64,000 nt of DNA from Pseudoxanthomonas sp. Root65 (lineage in GTDB: Bacteria; Pseudomonadota; Gammaproteobacteria; Xanthomonadales; Xanthomonadaceae), in contig NZ_LMHA01000003.1 in NCBI RefSeq assembly GCF_001427635.1, positions 500,479 to 564,478 of the forward strand. The letters are read 5' to 3'. The position numbers were made by a program, and so were the translations under genes. Below the pieces are notes generated by a model, which was not told the origin of the DNA, made no database searches, and saw only the letters and a program-made list of their open reading frames with translations. Of this stretch, positions 28,426 through 43,167 are shown piece after piece; the stretch's first letter is position 1; the number at the start of each line of letters is the position of its first letter.

Positions 28426-30267
28426 ATGAGTGCAGAATCCGGTGCCAGCCAACTGGTCAGTGTCGTCGCCCTGCTGGGCGCCGCCGTCGTCGCCGTTCCG
28501 ATCTTCCGCCGTCTCGGCCTGGGATCGGTGCTGGGCTATCTCGCCGCCGGCCTGGCGATCGGTCCCTTCGGGCTGAAGTGGTTCTCCGATCCGCAGTCCA
28601 TCCTCCACGTGGCCGAGCTCGGCGTGGTGATGTTCCTGTTCGTGATCGGCCTGGAAATGCGGCCGAGCCACCTGTGGAGCCTGCGCAAGCAGATCTTCGG
28701 CCTGGGCGCGCTGCAGATCGCCGTTTGCACGCTGCTGCTGACCGGCGTCGGCCTGCTGTTCGGCTATCCGCTGCCGGTGTCGTTCATAGGTGGCATGGGT
28801 TTCGTGCTGACGTCGACCGCCGTGGTGATGCAGCTGCTCGCCGAGCGTGGCGACGTGGCGCTGCCGAACGGACAGAAGGTGGTTTCGATCCTGCTGTTCG
28901 AGGACCTGCTGATCGTGCCCTTGCTGGTGCTGGTCGCGTTCATGTCGCCACAGGTGGTGCAGCCGGAGGAAGGCTCGCGCTGGATGTCGATCGGTATCGC
29001 GGCAGCTTCGCTGGGTGGCCTGATCGCGGCCGGCATCTGGCTGCTGAATCCGTTCTTCCGCATCCTCGCCGCGGCCAAGGCGCGCGAGGTCATGACGGCC
29101 GCCGCACTGCTGGTGGTGCTGGGTGCGGCGCTGCTGATGCAGCTGGGCGGGCTGTCGATGGCGATGGGCGCCTTCCTGGCCGGCGTGCTGTTGTCCGAGT
29201 CGACCTTCCGCCACCAGATCGAAGCCGACATCGAGCCGTTCCGCGGCATCCTGCTGGGCCTGTTTTTCCTGGGCGTCGGCATGGCGCTGGACCTGGCGGT
29301 GGTGGCCGACAACTGGCCGCTGATCGTTGGGGCAGTGCTGGCGATGATGGTGGTGAAGGCCCTGTGTATCTATGCAGTGGCACGCATCACCCGCAGCCCG
29401 CATGCCGAGGCGCTCGACCGCGCCGTGCTGATGGCTCAGGGTGGCGAGTTCGCCTTCGTGCTGTTCGCCGCCGCCGCGTCGGCGGGCATCATCGATGCCA
29501 CCGTCAATGCCAACCTCACCGCCATCGTGGTGCTGTCGATGGCGCTGACCCCGCTGTTCGTCCTGCTGCTGCGCCGTTTCACCCATCCGGATGCGCCCTC
29601 GATGGAGGGCATCGAGGAGGCCCAGGGCCTCAGCGGCAGCGTGCTGATCATCGGCTTCGGCCGCTTCGGGCAGGTGATGAGCCAGTCGCTGCTGGCGCGC
29701 GATGTGGACGTGACCATCATCGACACCGACATCGAGATGATCCGCAGTGCCGAGGAGTTCGGCTTCAAGATCTACTACGGCGACGGTACGCGGCTGGACG
29801 TGCTGCGGGCCTGCGGCGCACACACCGCGCAGTCCATCGCCATCTGCATCGACAACAAGGACGCCGCGAGCCGCATCGTCGAACTGGTGCGGCATGAATT
29901 CCCGCAGGCGCAGGTGCTGGCGCGTTCGTTCGACCGCGAGCACTCGCTGGCGCTGATCGCGGCCGGCGTCGATTTCCAGATCCGCGAGACGTTCGAGTCG
30001 GCGGTGGAGTTCGGCAAGGCGGCGTTGGTGAGCGTGGGCATCACGCGCGAGGATGCCGAGACGATCGCGTTGGAGATCCGAAAGCGCGACGCTGAGCGCT
30101 TCGAACTGGAGATGGCCGGTGCGAGCCTGCTGGATGGAGCGGCGATGGTGTACGGCAAGAAGCCCATACCCGCCAAACCAACGCCGACTCCGTTCACCAA
30201 GCCCAAGCGTGAGGCGAGGGCATTGAACGAGGAAGCCGCGGAAATCATCGGCGAGGAAGAAGAGTAG
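28426..30267 (+). CDS. CPA2 family monovalent cation:proton antiporter, KefB/C-like
   Basis: Inner-membrane exchanger of 613 residues: about 12 transmembrane helices in the first 390 (with FVIGLEMRP and LSMAMGAFLAGVLL typical of CPA2), then a cytoplasmic RCK/TrkA-N domain starting VLIIGFGRFGQVMSQ that binds a nucleotide, and a charged tail. Kef-type proteins export K+ to acidify the cytoplasm during electrophile stress; Na+/H+ exchange is an alternative. No KefF/G-type ancillary protein is adjacent. Confidence 0.88.
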   Translation: MSAESGASQLVSVVALLGAAVVAVPIFRRLGLGSVLGYLAAGLAIGPFGLKWFSDPQSILHVAELGVVMFLFVIGLEMRPSHLWSLRKQIFGLGALQIAVCTLLLTGVGLLFGYPLPVSFIGGMGFVLTSTAVVMQLLAERGDVALPNGQKVVSILLFEDLLIVPLLVLVAFMSPQVVQPEEGSRWMSIGIAAASLGGLIAAGIWLLNPFFRILAAAKAREVMTAAALLVVLGAALLMQLGGLSMAMGAFLAGVLLSESTFRHQIEADIEPFRGILLGLFFLGVGMALDLAVVADNWPLIVGAVLAMMVVKALCIYAVARITRSPHAEALDRAVLMAQGGEFAFVLFAAAASAGIIDATVNANLTAIVVLSMALTPLFVLLLRRFTHPDAPSMEGIEEAQGLSGSVLIIGFGRFGQVMSQSLLARDVDVTIIDTDIEMIRSAEEFGFKIYYGDGTRLDVLRACGAHTAQSIAICIDNKDAASRIVELVRHEFPQAQVLARSFDREHSLALIAAGVDFQIRETFESAVEFGKAALVSVGITREDAETIALEIRKRDAERFELEMAGASLLDGAAMVYGKKPIPAKPTPTPFTKPKREARALNEEAAEIIGEEEE

Positions 30268-30273
30268 TGGGGG

Positions 30274-31071
30274 CTACTCGGCGTTGCGGTCCAGGAAGTC
30301 GCGGATCGCAGGCCAGTAGGCAGGGTGCGACGACAGGTCGTCGTGGCTGGCCTGCGGAAAATCCTTCACCAGCACCGGCTCCTTGAAGAGCGACAGCAAC
30401 CGGTCGGTGTGCCTGGGAGGCACCACGGCGTCCAGGCCCGCCCGCAGCACCAGCAGCCTTCCCTGGTGGCGCGGCAGCCGCGCGGCGGAGTCGTAACGGT
30501 CCTTCAGCAGCAGCCCGACCGGGAACGCCGGATAGTGCGACCGGGCGACCGCCGCCAGACTGTCGAACGGCGTGATGAGCACCAGGTCGGCGATGTCGCG
30601 CTCCGAGGCCACATGGGTCGCCACGCCGCTGCCGAGGCTGCGACCGATCACGGCGACGCGGCCATTCGGATGGCGTGTGGCGATGTCGTCGTGCAGCGCC
30701 AGGGCGTCTGCGAGCAATGCCGCTTCCGAGGGTTCGCCGTCGCTCGCACCGTAGCCCCGGTAGGCGACCAGGTACACCGTGTGCGAGGGCAGCGCGTGGT
30801 CGAAAGCTTCGCGGTTGCCCTCGACCGCTTCGGCGTTGCCCCCGAAGTACAGCACGGCGTCCTTGCGGCCGGGATTGACGACCCAGCCGCGCAGCACCGC
30901 ATCCGGCCGGCGCAGCGTGAAATCCGCCTGCGCCGGCGCGACACGGGTGAACTGCGGGTAATAGATCAGGCGCCGCTGCTGCAGATAGAGCAGGGCGCAC
31001 AGCCCCAGATAGAGGGCCAGGCCCACGCCGATGATCCCCACGAGCATGCGGCGCGCACGAGGCTCAGCCAT
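30274..31071 (-). CDS. Membrane-anchored alpha/beta hydrolase
   Basis: A 265-residue hydrolase with one N-terminal membrane helix (LVGIIGVGLALYLGLCALLYL) followed by an alpha/beta fold: oxyanion region YFGGNAE, nucleophile Ser 145 in GRSLGSG, an Asp in LRAGLDAVVPP and catalytic His 243 in ASHDD. It resembles the BEM46/ABHD13 group. Substrate unknown. The start overlaps the DUF1244 gene by eight bases, so the two are coupled. Confidence 0.82.
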   Translation of the reverse strand: MAEPRARRMLVGIIGVGLALYLGLCALLYLQQRRLIYYPQFTRVAPAQADFTLRRPDAVLRGWVVNPGRKDAVLYFGGNAEAVEGNREAFDHALPSHTVYLVAYRGYGASDGEPSEAALLADALALHDDIATRHPNGRVAVIGRSLGSGVATHVASERDIADLVLITPFDSLAAVARSHYPAFPVGLLLKDRYDSAARLPRHQGRLLVLRAGLDAVVPPRHTDRLLSLFKEPVLVKDFPQASHDDLSSHPAYWPAIRDFLDRNAE

Positions 31072-31360
31072 GGCGCTCCTGCGCGGCCTTGAAGGCGGCC
31101 AGCTGCGCGGGCGTGGCTTCGCGCTGGTGCTGCGCCTTCCATTCCGCGAACGGCATGCCGTAGACGCGTTCGCGCGCCTGCTCTTTGTCCATCGCGATAC
31201 CCGCGTCCTGCGCCGCGTCGCGGTACCAGTCCGCCAGGCAATTGCGGCAGAAGCCGGCCAGGATCATCAGGTCGATGTTCTGCACATCGGGACGGTCCTG
31301 GTTGAGGTGCTGCAGCAGGCGGCGGAAGGCGGCGGCGTCGAGGGCGGTGGTGTCGGTCAT
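31064..31360 (-). CDS. DUF1244 protein
   Basis: A 98-residue soluble protein with the DUF1244 signature [38 protein letters not shown] split over its first two thirds: a helical protein with Cys-Arg-Asn-Cys in the middle and a MPFAEWK block. Function unknown; widespread in proteobacteria. It is transcribed with the hydrolase and divergent from folD, whose start is 71 bases away. Confidence 0.82.
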   Translation of the reverse strand: MTDTTALDAAAFRRLLQHLNQDRPDVQNIDLMILAGFCRNCLADWYRDAAQDAGIAMDKEQARERVYGMPFAEWKAQHQREATPAQLAAFKAAQERHG

Positions 31361-31430
31361 GGTGTCGGTGGGTCGCGTTCGGGCAGGGGAATCGGGGACA
31401 ATACGCGCCGACTCTACACCGCGCCTCCCC

Positions 31431-32288
31431 ATGACTGCCCGAATCCTCGACGGCCGCCGCATTGCCGAGAACCTGCTGGACCAGCTGAAGGTCCGGGTGG
31501 ATGCGCGCGTGGCGGCGGGCCTGGGCCGTCCGGGCCTGGCGGTGGTGCTGGTCGGCGGCGATCCCGCTTCGACGGTCTATGTGCGCAACAAGCGCCGGGC
31601 GGCGGAGAAAGTCGGTATCGAGGCCTTCGACCACGACCTGCCAGCAGGCACCACCGAGGCCCAGTTGCTGGCGCTGATCGACCAGCTCAATGCCGATCCG
31701 AAGATCCACGGCATCCTGGTGCAGCTGCCGCTGCCCGGCATTCCGGACGCGACACGCCTGATCGAGCGCATCGATCCGCGCAAGGACGTAGATGGTTTCC
31801 ATCCGGCCAATGTCGGCCACCTGGCGCTGCGCCAGTTCGGCCTGCGCCCGTGCACGCCACGCGGCATCACCACCCTGCTGGGCTACACCGACCAGCCGGT
31901 GCGCGGCCGCAACGCCACCATCGTGGGCGTCAGCAACCATGTGGGCCGGCCGATGGCGCTGGAACTGCTGATCGCCGGCTGCACGGTGACCAGCTGCCAC
32001 AAGTTCACCCCCCGCGACGTGCTGCAGGCGCGGGTCGGCGATGCCGACATCCTGGTCGTGGCGGCGGGCAAGCCGGGTCTGATTCCCGGTGAATGGGTCA
32101 AGCCGGGTGCGGTCGTCATCGACGTCGGCATCAACCGGCTGGACGATGGCCGGCTGGTGGGCGATGTCGGCTTCGATGCCGCCTTCGAGCGGGCCAGCTG
32201 GATCACGCCCGTCCCCGGCGGCGTGGGCCCCATGACCGTGGCCACGCTGATGCAGAACACGCTGGAAGCTGCGGAAGCGGGCCTCTGA
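31431..32288 (+). CDS. folD: Bifunctional methylenetetrahydrofolate dehydrogenase/cyclohydrolase
   Basis: Interconverts 5,10-methylene- and 10-formyl-tetrahydrofolate, feeding purine synthesis. The 285 residues show [13 protein letters not shown] with the catalytic Lys, the QLPLPGI block, DVDGFHP, GRSx-like [12 protein letters not shown] for NADP, and [10 protein letters not shown] near the end. The second position of the Rossmann motif is SNH rather than the usual SxIVG, a common variation. Upstream of guaB and guaA, it fits a purine-related neighbourhood. Confidence 0.95.
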   Translation: MTARILDGRRIAENLLDQLKVRVDARVAAGLGRPGLAVVLVGGDPASTVYVRNKRRAAEKVGIEAFDHDLPAGTTEAQLLALIDQLNADPKIHGILVQLPLPGIPDATRLIERIDPRKDVDGFHPANVGHLALRQFGLRPCTPRGITTLLGYTDQPVRGRNATIVGVSNHVGRPMALELLIAGCTVTSCHKFTPRDVLQARVGDADILVVAAGKPGLIPGEWVKPGAVVIDVGINRLDDGRLVGDVGFDAAFERASWITPVPGGVGPMTVATLMQNTLEAAEAGL

Positions 32289-32307
32289 GCGGCGCTCTCT
32301 GTGGGTC

Positions 32308-32372
32308 GTGGGAGCGACGTAAGTCGCGATAGGGGAATCCGAGGATTTCATCGCGACTTACGTCGCTCCCAC
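32308..32372. repeat. REP doublet (REPIN-like inverted repeat)
   Basis: Two perfect 23-base arms in inverted orientation flank a 19-base loop; each arm contains an inner palindrome GCGAC-GTAA-GTCGC. The pattern (GTGGGAGCGAC head and self-complementary stem) is that of REP elements spread by RAYT transposases in gammaproteobacteria. It lies between folD and guaB. No other copy and no RAYT gene were noticed in the window. Confidence 0.8.
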
Positions 32373-32448
32373 ACACTCATCCTCATGGGCCGTGGCGGGA
32401 ATGCATCGTTCCGCCCGGAGCACCCGCCGGAAGCCCCGCCGATCAGGG

Positions 32449-33944
<1,496 letters not shown>

Positions 33945-33949
33945 GGCGC

Positions 33950-34052
33950 AGGAGTGAGCGAAGAGGAGTGAGGAGTGAAGGAACTCCGGAGCTCCTCTTC
34001 TGCTTTCGGCTTCTCGCTTCCACTCACTTCTCACTCCTCTCCACTCACTCCT
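33950..34052. repeat. Long inverted repeat between guaB and guaA
   Basis: Two 29-base arms, 26 of 29 positions complementary, with a 45-base loop that contains a smaller CTCCGGAG palindrome. The arms are built from the unit AGGAGTGAG repeated, giving purine-rich left and pyrimidine-rich right sides. The right arm ends five bases before the guaA ATG, leaving guaA with CT-rich sequence and no Shine-Dalgarno. It may be a dispersed intergenic repeat family or a regulatory hairpin. Confidence 0.75.
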
Positions 34053-34057
34053 CGCCC

Positions 34058-35623
<1,566 letters not shown>

Positions 35624-35676
35624 GGCGCCTGGTCTTGGGCTAGACTCCGTCGAATCCAGTGAAGTTGGTGGCCGGT

Positions 35677-36489
35677 ATGGCGGGGTCTTCGGAGAGCCGT
35701 GAGTCGCGTGTCGCAGTCCTAGTCGATTGCGACAATGTTCCGCCCGTCATTCTCGACCATGCGTTGCGTTTTGTTGCGCAGTTCGGTCGCGTGGTGGTGC
35801 GACGCGGGTACGGTAATTCCGCCACTCTAGGCGCAGCCCGTTGGCAGGACGCATTAACCAGACAGGCGTTCACTCCCTGTCTCCAGTATCAGTACGCCAG
35901 TGGCAAGAACACGGCCGATATCGCGCTCGCATTGGATGCGATGGAGATGCTGTTCGACGAAATCGTTGACACATTCTGTATCGTTACCAGTGATTCTGAC
36001 TTTGCACATCTGTGCCGCAAGTTGCGTGAGCGCGGTGCGTTAGTGTGCATCGTCGGGGAGGAGAAGACACCCTCCGCACTTCGCAATGCGAGCGACCACT
36101 TTTCTGAGTGGGAGCCAATAATCGATTCCGCGCCCGCCGAGGTCGCGAGGCCGGCTAGCGAGATCGGCTCTGCGCTCAGGTCCGCTGAACCGCCGCGACC
36201 ACCGACAAAACAGCGGCCGCTGGTGATAGTAAAGGCTGTCGCCATGCTGGCCGGTGACACGCCGGAGGGCAAAGTGGACTTAGGGGCTTTGGGCAATTAC
36301 ATGCGTCGCACGGATCCCTCTTTCACACCCAAGGCCTATGGACACTCTGGGCTGCTCGACATGCTGCGGACCTACGACCTGCTCAAGTTGCACCAGGAAG
36401 CGGGCGGGCATTGGGCGGTCACATTGAATCAAGAGCGGATCGCGCAAATGCCCGTGAACCCGCTAACTGGCAGGCCATCTGTTACCTGA
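35677..36489 (+). CDS. NYN-domain ribonuclease-like protein with C-terminal OST-HTH (LOTUS) domain
   Basis: A 270-residue predicted RNA-binding/cleaving protein, inserted between guaA and tadA. The NYN (PIN-like) domain shows VAVLVDCDNVPP, KNTADIALALDAMEML and IVTSDSDFAHL, supplying the usual acidic metal-binding residues. The C-terminal third (about 181-251) matches the OST-HTH/LOTUS winged helix. Codon use is clearly more AT-rich than neighbours (GTA, ATA, TTA, AGA codons), suggesting horizontal acquisition. An in-frame GTG at 35659 is an alternative start. Its TGA overlaps the tadA ATG. RNA targets unknown. Confidence 0.85.
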   Translation: MAGSSESRESRVAVLVDCDNVPPVILDHALRFVAQFGRVVVRRGYGNSATLGAARWQDALTRQAFTPCLQYQYASGKNTADIALALDAMEMLFDEIVDTFCIVTSDSDFAHLCRKLRERGALVCIVGEEKTPSALRNASDHFSEWEPIIDSAPAEVARPASEIGSALRSAEPPRPPTKQRPLVIVKAVAMLAGDTPEGKVDLGALGNYMRRTDPSFTPKAYGHSGLLDMLRTYDLLKLHQEAGGHWAVTLNQERIAQMPVNPLTGRPSVT

Positions 36490-36965
36490 TGAACGCGTTC
36501 AATGACGATCACTGGATGCGCCACGCTTTCGCGCTGGCCGATCGCGCCGAACGCGAGTTCGACGAGATTCCGGTCGGGGCCGTGCTTGTGGGTGCCGATG
36601 GCCGGGTGCTCGGCGAAGGCTGGAACCGCAACATCGTCGACCACGATCCCAGTGCGCACGCCGAGATCGTGGCGATGCGCGAAGCTGGCACGGCGCTGGG
36701 CAATCACCGGCTGGTGGGCTGCACGCTGTACGTCACGCTGGAACCCTGTGCGATGTGTGCGATGGCGTTGGTGCATGCGCGGGTCGCGCGCGTGGTCTTC
36801 GGCGCCGCCGATCCGAAGACCGGTGCCTGCGGCAGCGTGTTCGACCTTGTCGCGGATCCGCGCCACAACCATCGTGTCGAGGTCGTCGGTGGCGTGCTGG
36901 GTGACGAAGCCGGTCGCCGCCTGACCAACTACTTCCGCGCCAAACGCGGACGTCCGCTGGTCTAG
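36489..36965 (+). CDS. tadA: tRNA adenosine(34) deaminase
   Basis: Converts wobble adenosine to inosine in tRNA-Arg(ACG). The 158 residues contain the cytidine/adenosine deaminase zinc site: HAE with His 57 and Glu 59, and PCAMC with Cys 87 and Cys 90. The start overlaps the NYN gene stop (TGATG). The stop codon shares the palindrome CTAG with the stop of the convergent DUF2721 gene, so the two coding regions overlap by four bases. Confidence 0.95.
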   Translation: MNAFNDDHWMRHAFALADRAEREFDEIPVGAVLVGADGRVLGEGWNRNIVDHDPSAHAEIVAMREAGTALGNHRLVGCTLYVTLEPCAMCAMALVHARVARVVFGAADPKTGACGSVFDLVADPRHNHRVEVVGGVLGDEAGRRLTNYFRAKRGRPLV

Positions 36966-37432
36966 TTCGACGGGACCGGCGACTTGCGCTTCACCTTGCG
37001 GTGGTCCATCTCTTCATTGATCGCGGTGACGGCCAGGGTCGACTCGCGCGCCAGCAGCAGGCTTGCGGCCAGCATCGCCACCACGCCCACCGCCGCGAGC
37101 CAGGTCGGTAGCGAGCCGAGCCGGTGTCCGGTGAACGTATCCACCGCAACGGCCAGACTGGTGCCGACGAAACAGCTGATGGCTGCATACAGCAGCTGGC
37201 CCGCGCGCAGGATGATCAGGCTGCGCCGGCGTTGCAGCGCAATGCGCTGCTCCAGCAAGGCGCGCTCTGCATCCTCCTCGATATCCGCCAGCTCGCGCAG
37301 CAGCGTGCGGGCCCGGTCGATGATGCGCGCCAACCGGTTGTTGGCCGACAACAGCAGCGATGCCGTCGCGGTCAGGAAGAACGCCGGTGCCAGCATGGCG
37401 GTGAGCACAGCGTGGTCGGTGGTCGGATTCAT
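36962..37432 (-). CDS. DUF2721 membrane protein
   Basis: A 156-residue membrane protein: a first hydrophobic segment near 12-30 (LAPAFFLTATASLLLSANNR), a charged helical region (RARTLLRELADIEEDAE), two further transmembrane helices and a basic tail. This arrangement is that of DUF2721. No function is established. Convergent with tadA, overlapping at the stop codons. Confidence 0.82.
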   Translation of the reverse strand: MNPTTDHAVLTAMLAPAFFLTATASLLLSANNRLARIIDRARTLLRELADIEEDAERALLEQRIALQRRRSLIILRAGQLLYAAISCFVGTSLAVAVDTFTGHRLGSLPTWLAAVGVVAMLAASLLLARESTLAVTAINEEMDHRKVKRKSPVPSN

Positions 37433-37532
37433 GGGCCGGTCGCGGGAGTGGTCTGCGTTATGATGACATGATGCGGGTTTCCCGCATTGCCGGTGTGGAT
37501 TCCCGGGCTCTTCTTCCGTCACGGACTGCTGC

Positions 37533-38096
37533 ATGACCTCGAACAACGCGCACAACGACCGCCTGATCTGGATCGACCTGGAGATGACGGGACTGGATAC
37601 CGACCGCGATTCCATCCTGGAAATTGCCACGGTGGTCACCGACTCGAAGTTGAACGTGCTGGCGGAAGGGCCCGAGTTCGCCATTGCGCATCCGGTGTCA
37701 GTGCTGGAGGCGATGGACGACTGGAACCGCAACCAGCATGGCCGATCCGGGCTGTGGAAGCGCGTGGTGGAAAGCCAGGTCTCGCTGGGCCAGGCCGAAG
37801 CGCAGACGGTGGCCTTCCTCAACGAGTGGCTGCCGGCGGGCGCGTCGCCGATGTGCGGCAACTCGATCTGCCAGGACCGCCGCTTCCTGCACCGGCTGAT
37901 GCCGCGGCTGGAGAAGTATTTCCACTACCGCAACCTCGACGTCAGCACGCTGAAGGAACTCGCGCGCCGCTGGGCGCCACAGGTGCTGGAAGGCGTACGC
38001 AAGCAGGCCAGCCACACCGCACTGAGCGATGTGCGCGACTCCATCGAGGAGCTCCGCCACTACCGCAGGCACATGGCGGCACTCGCCGAGCAATGA
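37533..38096 (+). CDS. orn: Oligoribonuclease
   Basis: 3'-5' exoribonuclease that degrades dinucleotides, including pGpG from cyclic-di-GMP breakdown. The 187 residues have the DEDDh motifs: [10 protein letters not shown], then [13 protein letters not shown] with the second acidic site, and [11 protein letters not shown] with catalytic His and Asp. A normal-length, intact Orn. Confidence 0.96.
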   Translation: MTSNNAHNDRLIWIDLEMTGLDTDRDSILEIATVVTDSKLNVLAEGPEFAIAHPVSVLEAMDDWNRNQHGRSGLWKRVVESQVSLGQAEAQTVAFLNEWLPAGASPMCGNSICQDRRFLHRLMPRLEKYFHYRNLDVSTLKELARRWAPQVLEGVRKQASHTALSDVRDSIEELRHYRRHMAALAEQ

Positions 38097-38160
38097 GGTA
38101 GCGTGCGCCATGCGCACGACCCTGTGAAACCGTCATCGCGCGTCGTGCGCGCGGCGCCTG

Positions 38161-39111
38161 CTACGCGGGCTGCTTGGGGACGTCGCCGTCGTCGGCCACG
38201 CCCTTGGTGATGATGTCCGTCAGCGGCGTGCCGTCGGCATTGTGGTGGTATACGTGCAGGTCGCGCTGCGGGTACGGAATGTTCAGGCCGTTGCCGATGA
38301 TCTCGGTGCGCACGGCTTCGGTCAGGTCGCTCTTCGTTTCGCCGAAATCCTTGGTCTTCGCCCACGCCAGCAGGATCAGGTCCACGCTGCTTTCGCTGAG
38401 CTTGGAGACGATGACGCTGGGCGCCGGGTCAGGCAGCACGCGTGCATCGTCACGGGCGATCTTCAGCAGGATTTCCTTGGCGCGCTTGAGATCGTCGTCA
38501 TAGCCGACGCCCACCGGGATATCGATGCGACGAAGCGGCTTGGCGGTGAAGTTGATGATCGGCGCGGTGGTGATCAGGCTGTTCGGCAGCACGATCAGGC
38601 GGTTGTCGAGCGTGCGCATCCGGGTCTGGAAGATGCGGACTTCCTCGATGATGCCTTCCAGTCCCGCAGCCTGCACGAAGTCGCCGTCGCGGAACGGGCG
38701 CAGCACGATCAGCATCACGCCCGAGGCGATGTTCGACAGCGAATCCTTCAGCGCCAGGCCGACCGCGAGGCCGGCGGCGCCGAGCACCGCGAGCATCGAC
38801 GTAGGATTCACGCCCAGCGAGGTGAGCGCGGTGATGATCACCAGCACCATCATTGCGGCGTAGCTCGCACGGCGCAGGAACCCGCCCAGTGTGGCATCGG
38901 CGTGCGTGCGGCCCAACACGCGTTCCAGGCCTGCGCTCAGCCGCTTGGCCAGCCACATGCCGACCAGGAAGATGACGACCGCCGCCAGCAGCTTCAGGCC
39001 CCAGGTTTCCAGCAATTGCAGCCAGTCGATACCGCGCAGTTCGTTGAGCAGTACCGCAGGTTCCGTGGGGATAGCGGGCAAGGCAGGGGGCGTGGTGGCG
39101 GGCGAGGACAT
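38161..39111 (-). CDS. mscS: Small-conductance mechanosensitive channel, MscS family
   Basis: Inner-membrane osmotic safety valve of 316 residues. Three transmembrane helices (about 35-55, 85-105 and 110-135); the pore helix is recognised as AAGLAVGLALKDSLSNIASGVML with the Gly/Ala zipper, followed by RPFRDGDFV and a cytoplasmic beta/alpha vestibule domain. Length and order match E. coli MscS, with an extra N-terminal Pro/Thr stretch and a C-terminal tail. Convergent with orn. Confidence 0.92.
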   Translation of the reverse strand: MSSPATTPPALPAIPTEPAVLLNELRGIDWLQLLETWGLKLLAAVVIFLVGMWLAKRLSAGLERVLGRTHADATLGGFLRRASYAAMMVLVIITALTSLGVNPTSMLAVLGAAGLAVGLALKDSLSNIASGVMLIVLRPFRDGDFVQAAGLEGIIEEVRIFQTRMRTLDNRLIVLPNSLITTAPIINFTAKPLRRIDIPVGVGYDDDLKRAKEILLKIARDDARVLPDPAPSVIVSKLSESSVDLILLAWAKTKDFGETKSDLTEAVRTEIIGNGLNIPYPQRDLHVYHHNADGTPLTDIITKGVADDGDVPKQPA

Positions 39112-39203
39112 GAGGACTCCTGAAATGCAGCACGCCCCAATCAGGGGCGTGCCGGGTTTACGGGAGCATGGTAACCGCGTTCGCGTGAACGCGTCCCCGG
39201 GCG

Positions 39204-41576
<2,373 letters not shown>

Positions 41577-41730
41577 GCGCAATGCTCCGAAGCAGGCCGC
41601 GCCATGCCGATGACCATCGGCGTGGGGTGCCGTGTCCATGGGGAAAGAGGCGCTATGATGCAGTGCATACCAATTGCAGACAAGCTTGATCTGACGGGGG
41701 TTTCCATGGTGAAGCAGGGAAGGAAAGGGC

Positions 41731-42552
41731 ATGTCTGAGCTGCGCCCCGTGTTCTACGTGTCCGATGGCACCGGTATCACCGCCGAGACCATTGGCCACA
41801 GTCTGCTGACCCAGTTCGCCGGCATGCGCTTCCAGACCGACCGGCTGTCGTTCGTCGACGACGAGGAAAAAGCGCGCGACGCCGCCGACCGCATCCGCCG
41901 CATGGGCGAGAAGCTCGGCAGCCGACCCATCGTCATCAATTCCTGCGTGGACCCGTCGCTGAGCGCACTGGTCGCGGAAAGCGGCGCGCTGATGCTGGAC
42001 GTCTTCGCGCCCTTCATCGAACCACTGGAGCGCGAGCTGGGCCAGCAGCGGCAGTCGCGGGTGGGGCAGGCGCATGGCCTCGTCGACTTCGAGACCTACC
42101 ACCGCCGCATCAATGCGATGAATTTCGCGCTGACCCACGATGACGGCATGGCGGTGAACTACGACGAGGCGGACGTGATCCTGGTGGCGGTATCGCGCGC
42201 CGGCAAGACGCCGACCTGCGTGTACCTGGCGCTGCATTACGGCATCCGCGCGGCCAACTATCCGCTGACCGATGGCGATCTCGAAACCGACCGCCTGCCG
42301 ATGCGCTTGCGACCCTATCGACGGAAGCTGTTCGCGCTGACCATCGACCCGGACCGCCTGCACCAGATCCGCCAGGAACGGCGCCCGAACTCCAGCTACG
42401 CGAAGATGGAGACCTGCAAGCGAGAGGTCGCCGCAGCCGAGGCGATGTTCCAGGTGGAACGGCTGCCCACGCTGAGCACCACCAACAAGTCGATCGAGGA
42501 AATTTCCAGCAAGGTGCTGTCCACGCTGGGGCTGCAGCGCGAGATGTATTGA
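41731..42552 (+). CDS. ppsR: PEP synthetase regulatory protein (bifunctional kinase/pyrophosphorylase)
   Basis: Controls PpsA by ADP-dependent phosphorylation and Pi-dependent dephosphorylation of a threonine next to the catalytic histidine. The 273 residues show [14 protein letters not shown] at the N terminus and the P-loop-like [16 protein letters not shown] near residue 152, both DUF299 family marks. It sits head-to-head with ppsA, the typical arrangement. An AAGGAAAGG site precedes the ATG. Confidence 0.96.
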   Translation: MSELRPVFYVSDGTGITAETIGHSLLTQFAGMRFQTDRLSFVDDEEKARDAADRIRRMGEKLGSRPIVINSCVDPSLSALVAESGALMLDVFAPFIEPLERELGQQRQSRVGQAHGLVDFETYHRRINAMNFALTHDDGMAVNYDEADVILVAVSRAGKTPTCVYLALHYGIRAANYPLTDGDLETDRLPMRLRPYRRKLFALTIDPDRLHQIRQERRPNSSYAKMETCKREVAAAEAMFQVERLPTLSTTNKSIEEISSKVLSTLGLQREMY

Positions 42553-42665
42553 AGGCGGGGGGCGTCGTGCGCGCCCGGTGCTCGACCGGGGAATCCTTAA
42601 CTTAGGCCGCATGCGCCAGGACGTCAATGCTGCCGCCGGCGCGCGTGCGCGTGTAGGATCGACGC

Positions 42666-43148
42666 ATGTCACAGGCCCTCGCACGTACCGCGCGCATTCC
42701 CCGTCTGGGCCGCTTCGGCTGGCTGATGGCGCTGTACGCGGAGAACCATGCGCGGCTCACGCGGTTGTTCGCTCCGGACCATCTTCCGGTAGGCACGTAC
42801 GTGTCCAGCATCGGCGATGGCCTGGACCTGCGGCTGGAGGTCATCGAAACGCATCGCTACACGGTGGAACTGCGACTGACCTACGATATCTGCGATCCGC
42901 TGACCGGCGAGCCCGATCCGTCCGCCTTCGTCCGTCTTTACCGCGATGCCCACCAGGCCGAAGCGACGCATTGCTACGTCGGCAAGCGCTGGCAGGACGT
43001 GATCGGGCTGTATCCGCCGCCGGCGGAAGTCATCAGCCACCGCATGCGCATGAATACCTTCCTCGGCAAGTGGCTCGAATATCTGGGCGAGCAGGGACAT
43101 GGTGTGGCGACGCTGCGTCCGTTGGACACCGCACGCGACGTCGCCTGA
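42666..43148 (+). CDS. DUF1249 protein (YqiB-like)
   Basis: A 160-residue soluble protein with the DUF1249 pattern: LMALYAENHARLTRLF near the start, VIETHRYTVELRLTY in the middle and KRWQDVIGLY, then a MNTFLGKWLEYLGEQGH end. In E. coli the homologue YqiB is uncharacterised and lies near cpdA. No function can be given. A short intergenic space separates it from ppsR; possible shared transcript. Confidence 0.82.
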   Translation: MSQALARTARIPRLGRFGWLMALYAENHARLTRLFAPDHLPVGTYVSSIGDGLDLRLEVIETHRYTVELRLTYDICDPLTGEPDPSAFVRLYRDAHQAEATHCYVGKRWQDVIGLYPPPAEVISHRMRMNTFLGKWLEYLGEQGHGVATLRPLDTARDVA

Positions 43149-43167
43149 CGCACGGTCGGCGGAGGGC

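Noticed and set aside
38104..38118. Short GTGCGC/GCGCAC hairpin between orn and mscS
   Set aside because: No T run and short stem; too weak to call a terminator.
41640..41700. Small palindrome ATGCA-G-TGCAT between ppsA and ppsR as an operator
   Set aside because: Short and unsupported by any known regulator; not strong enough to report as a site.
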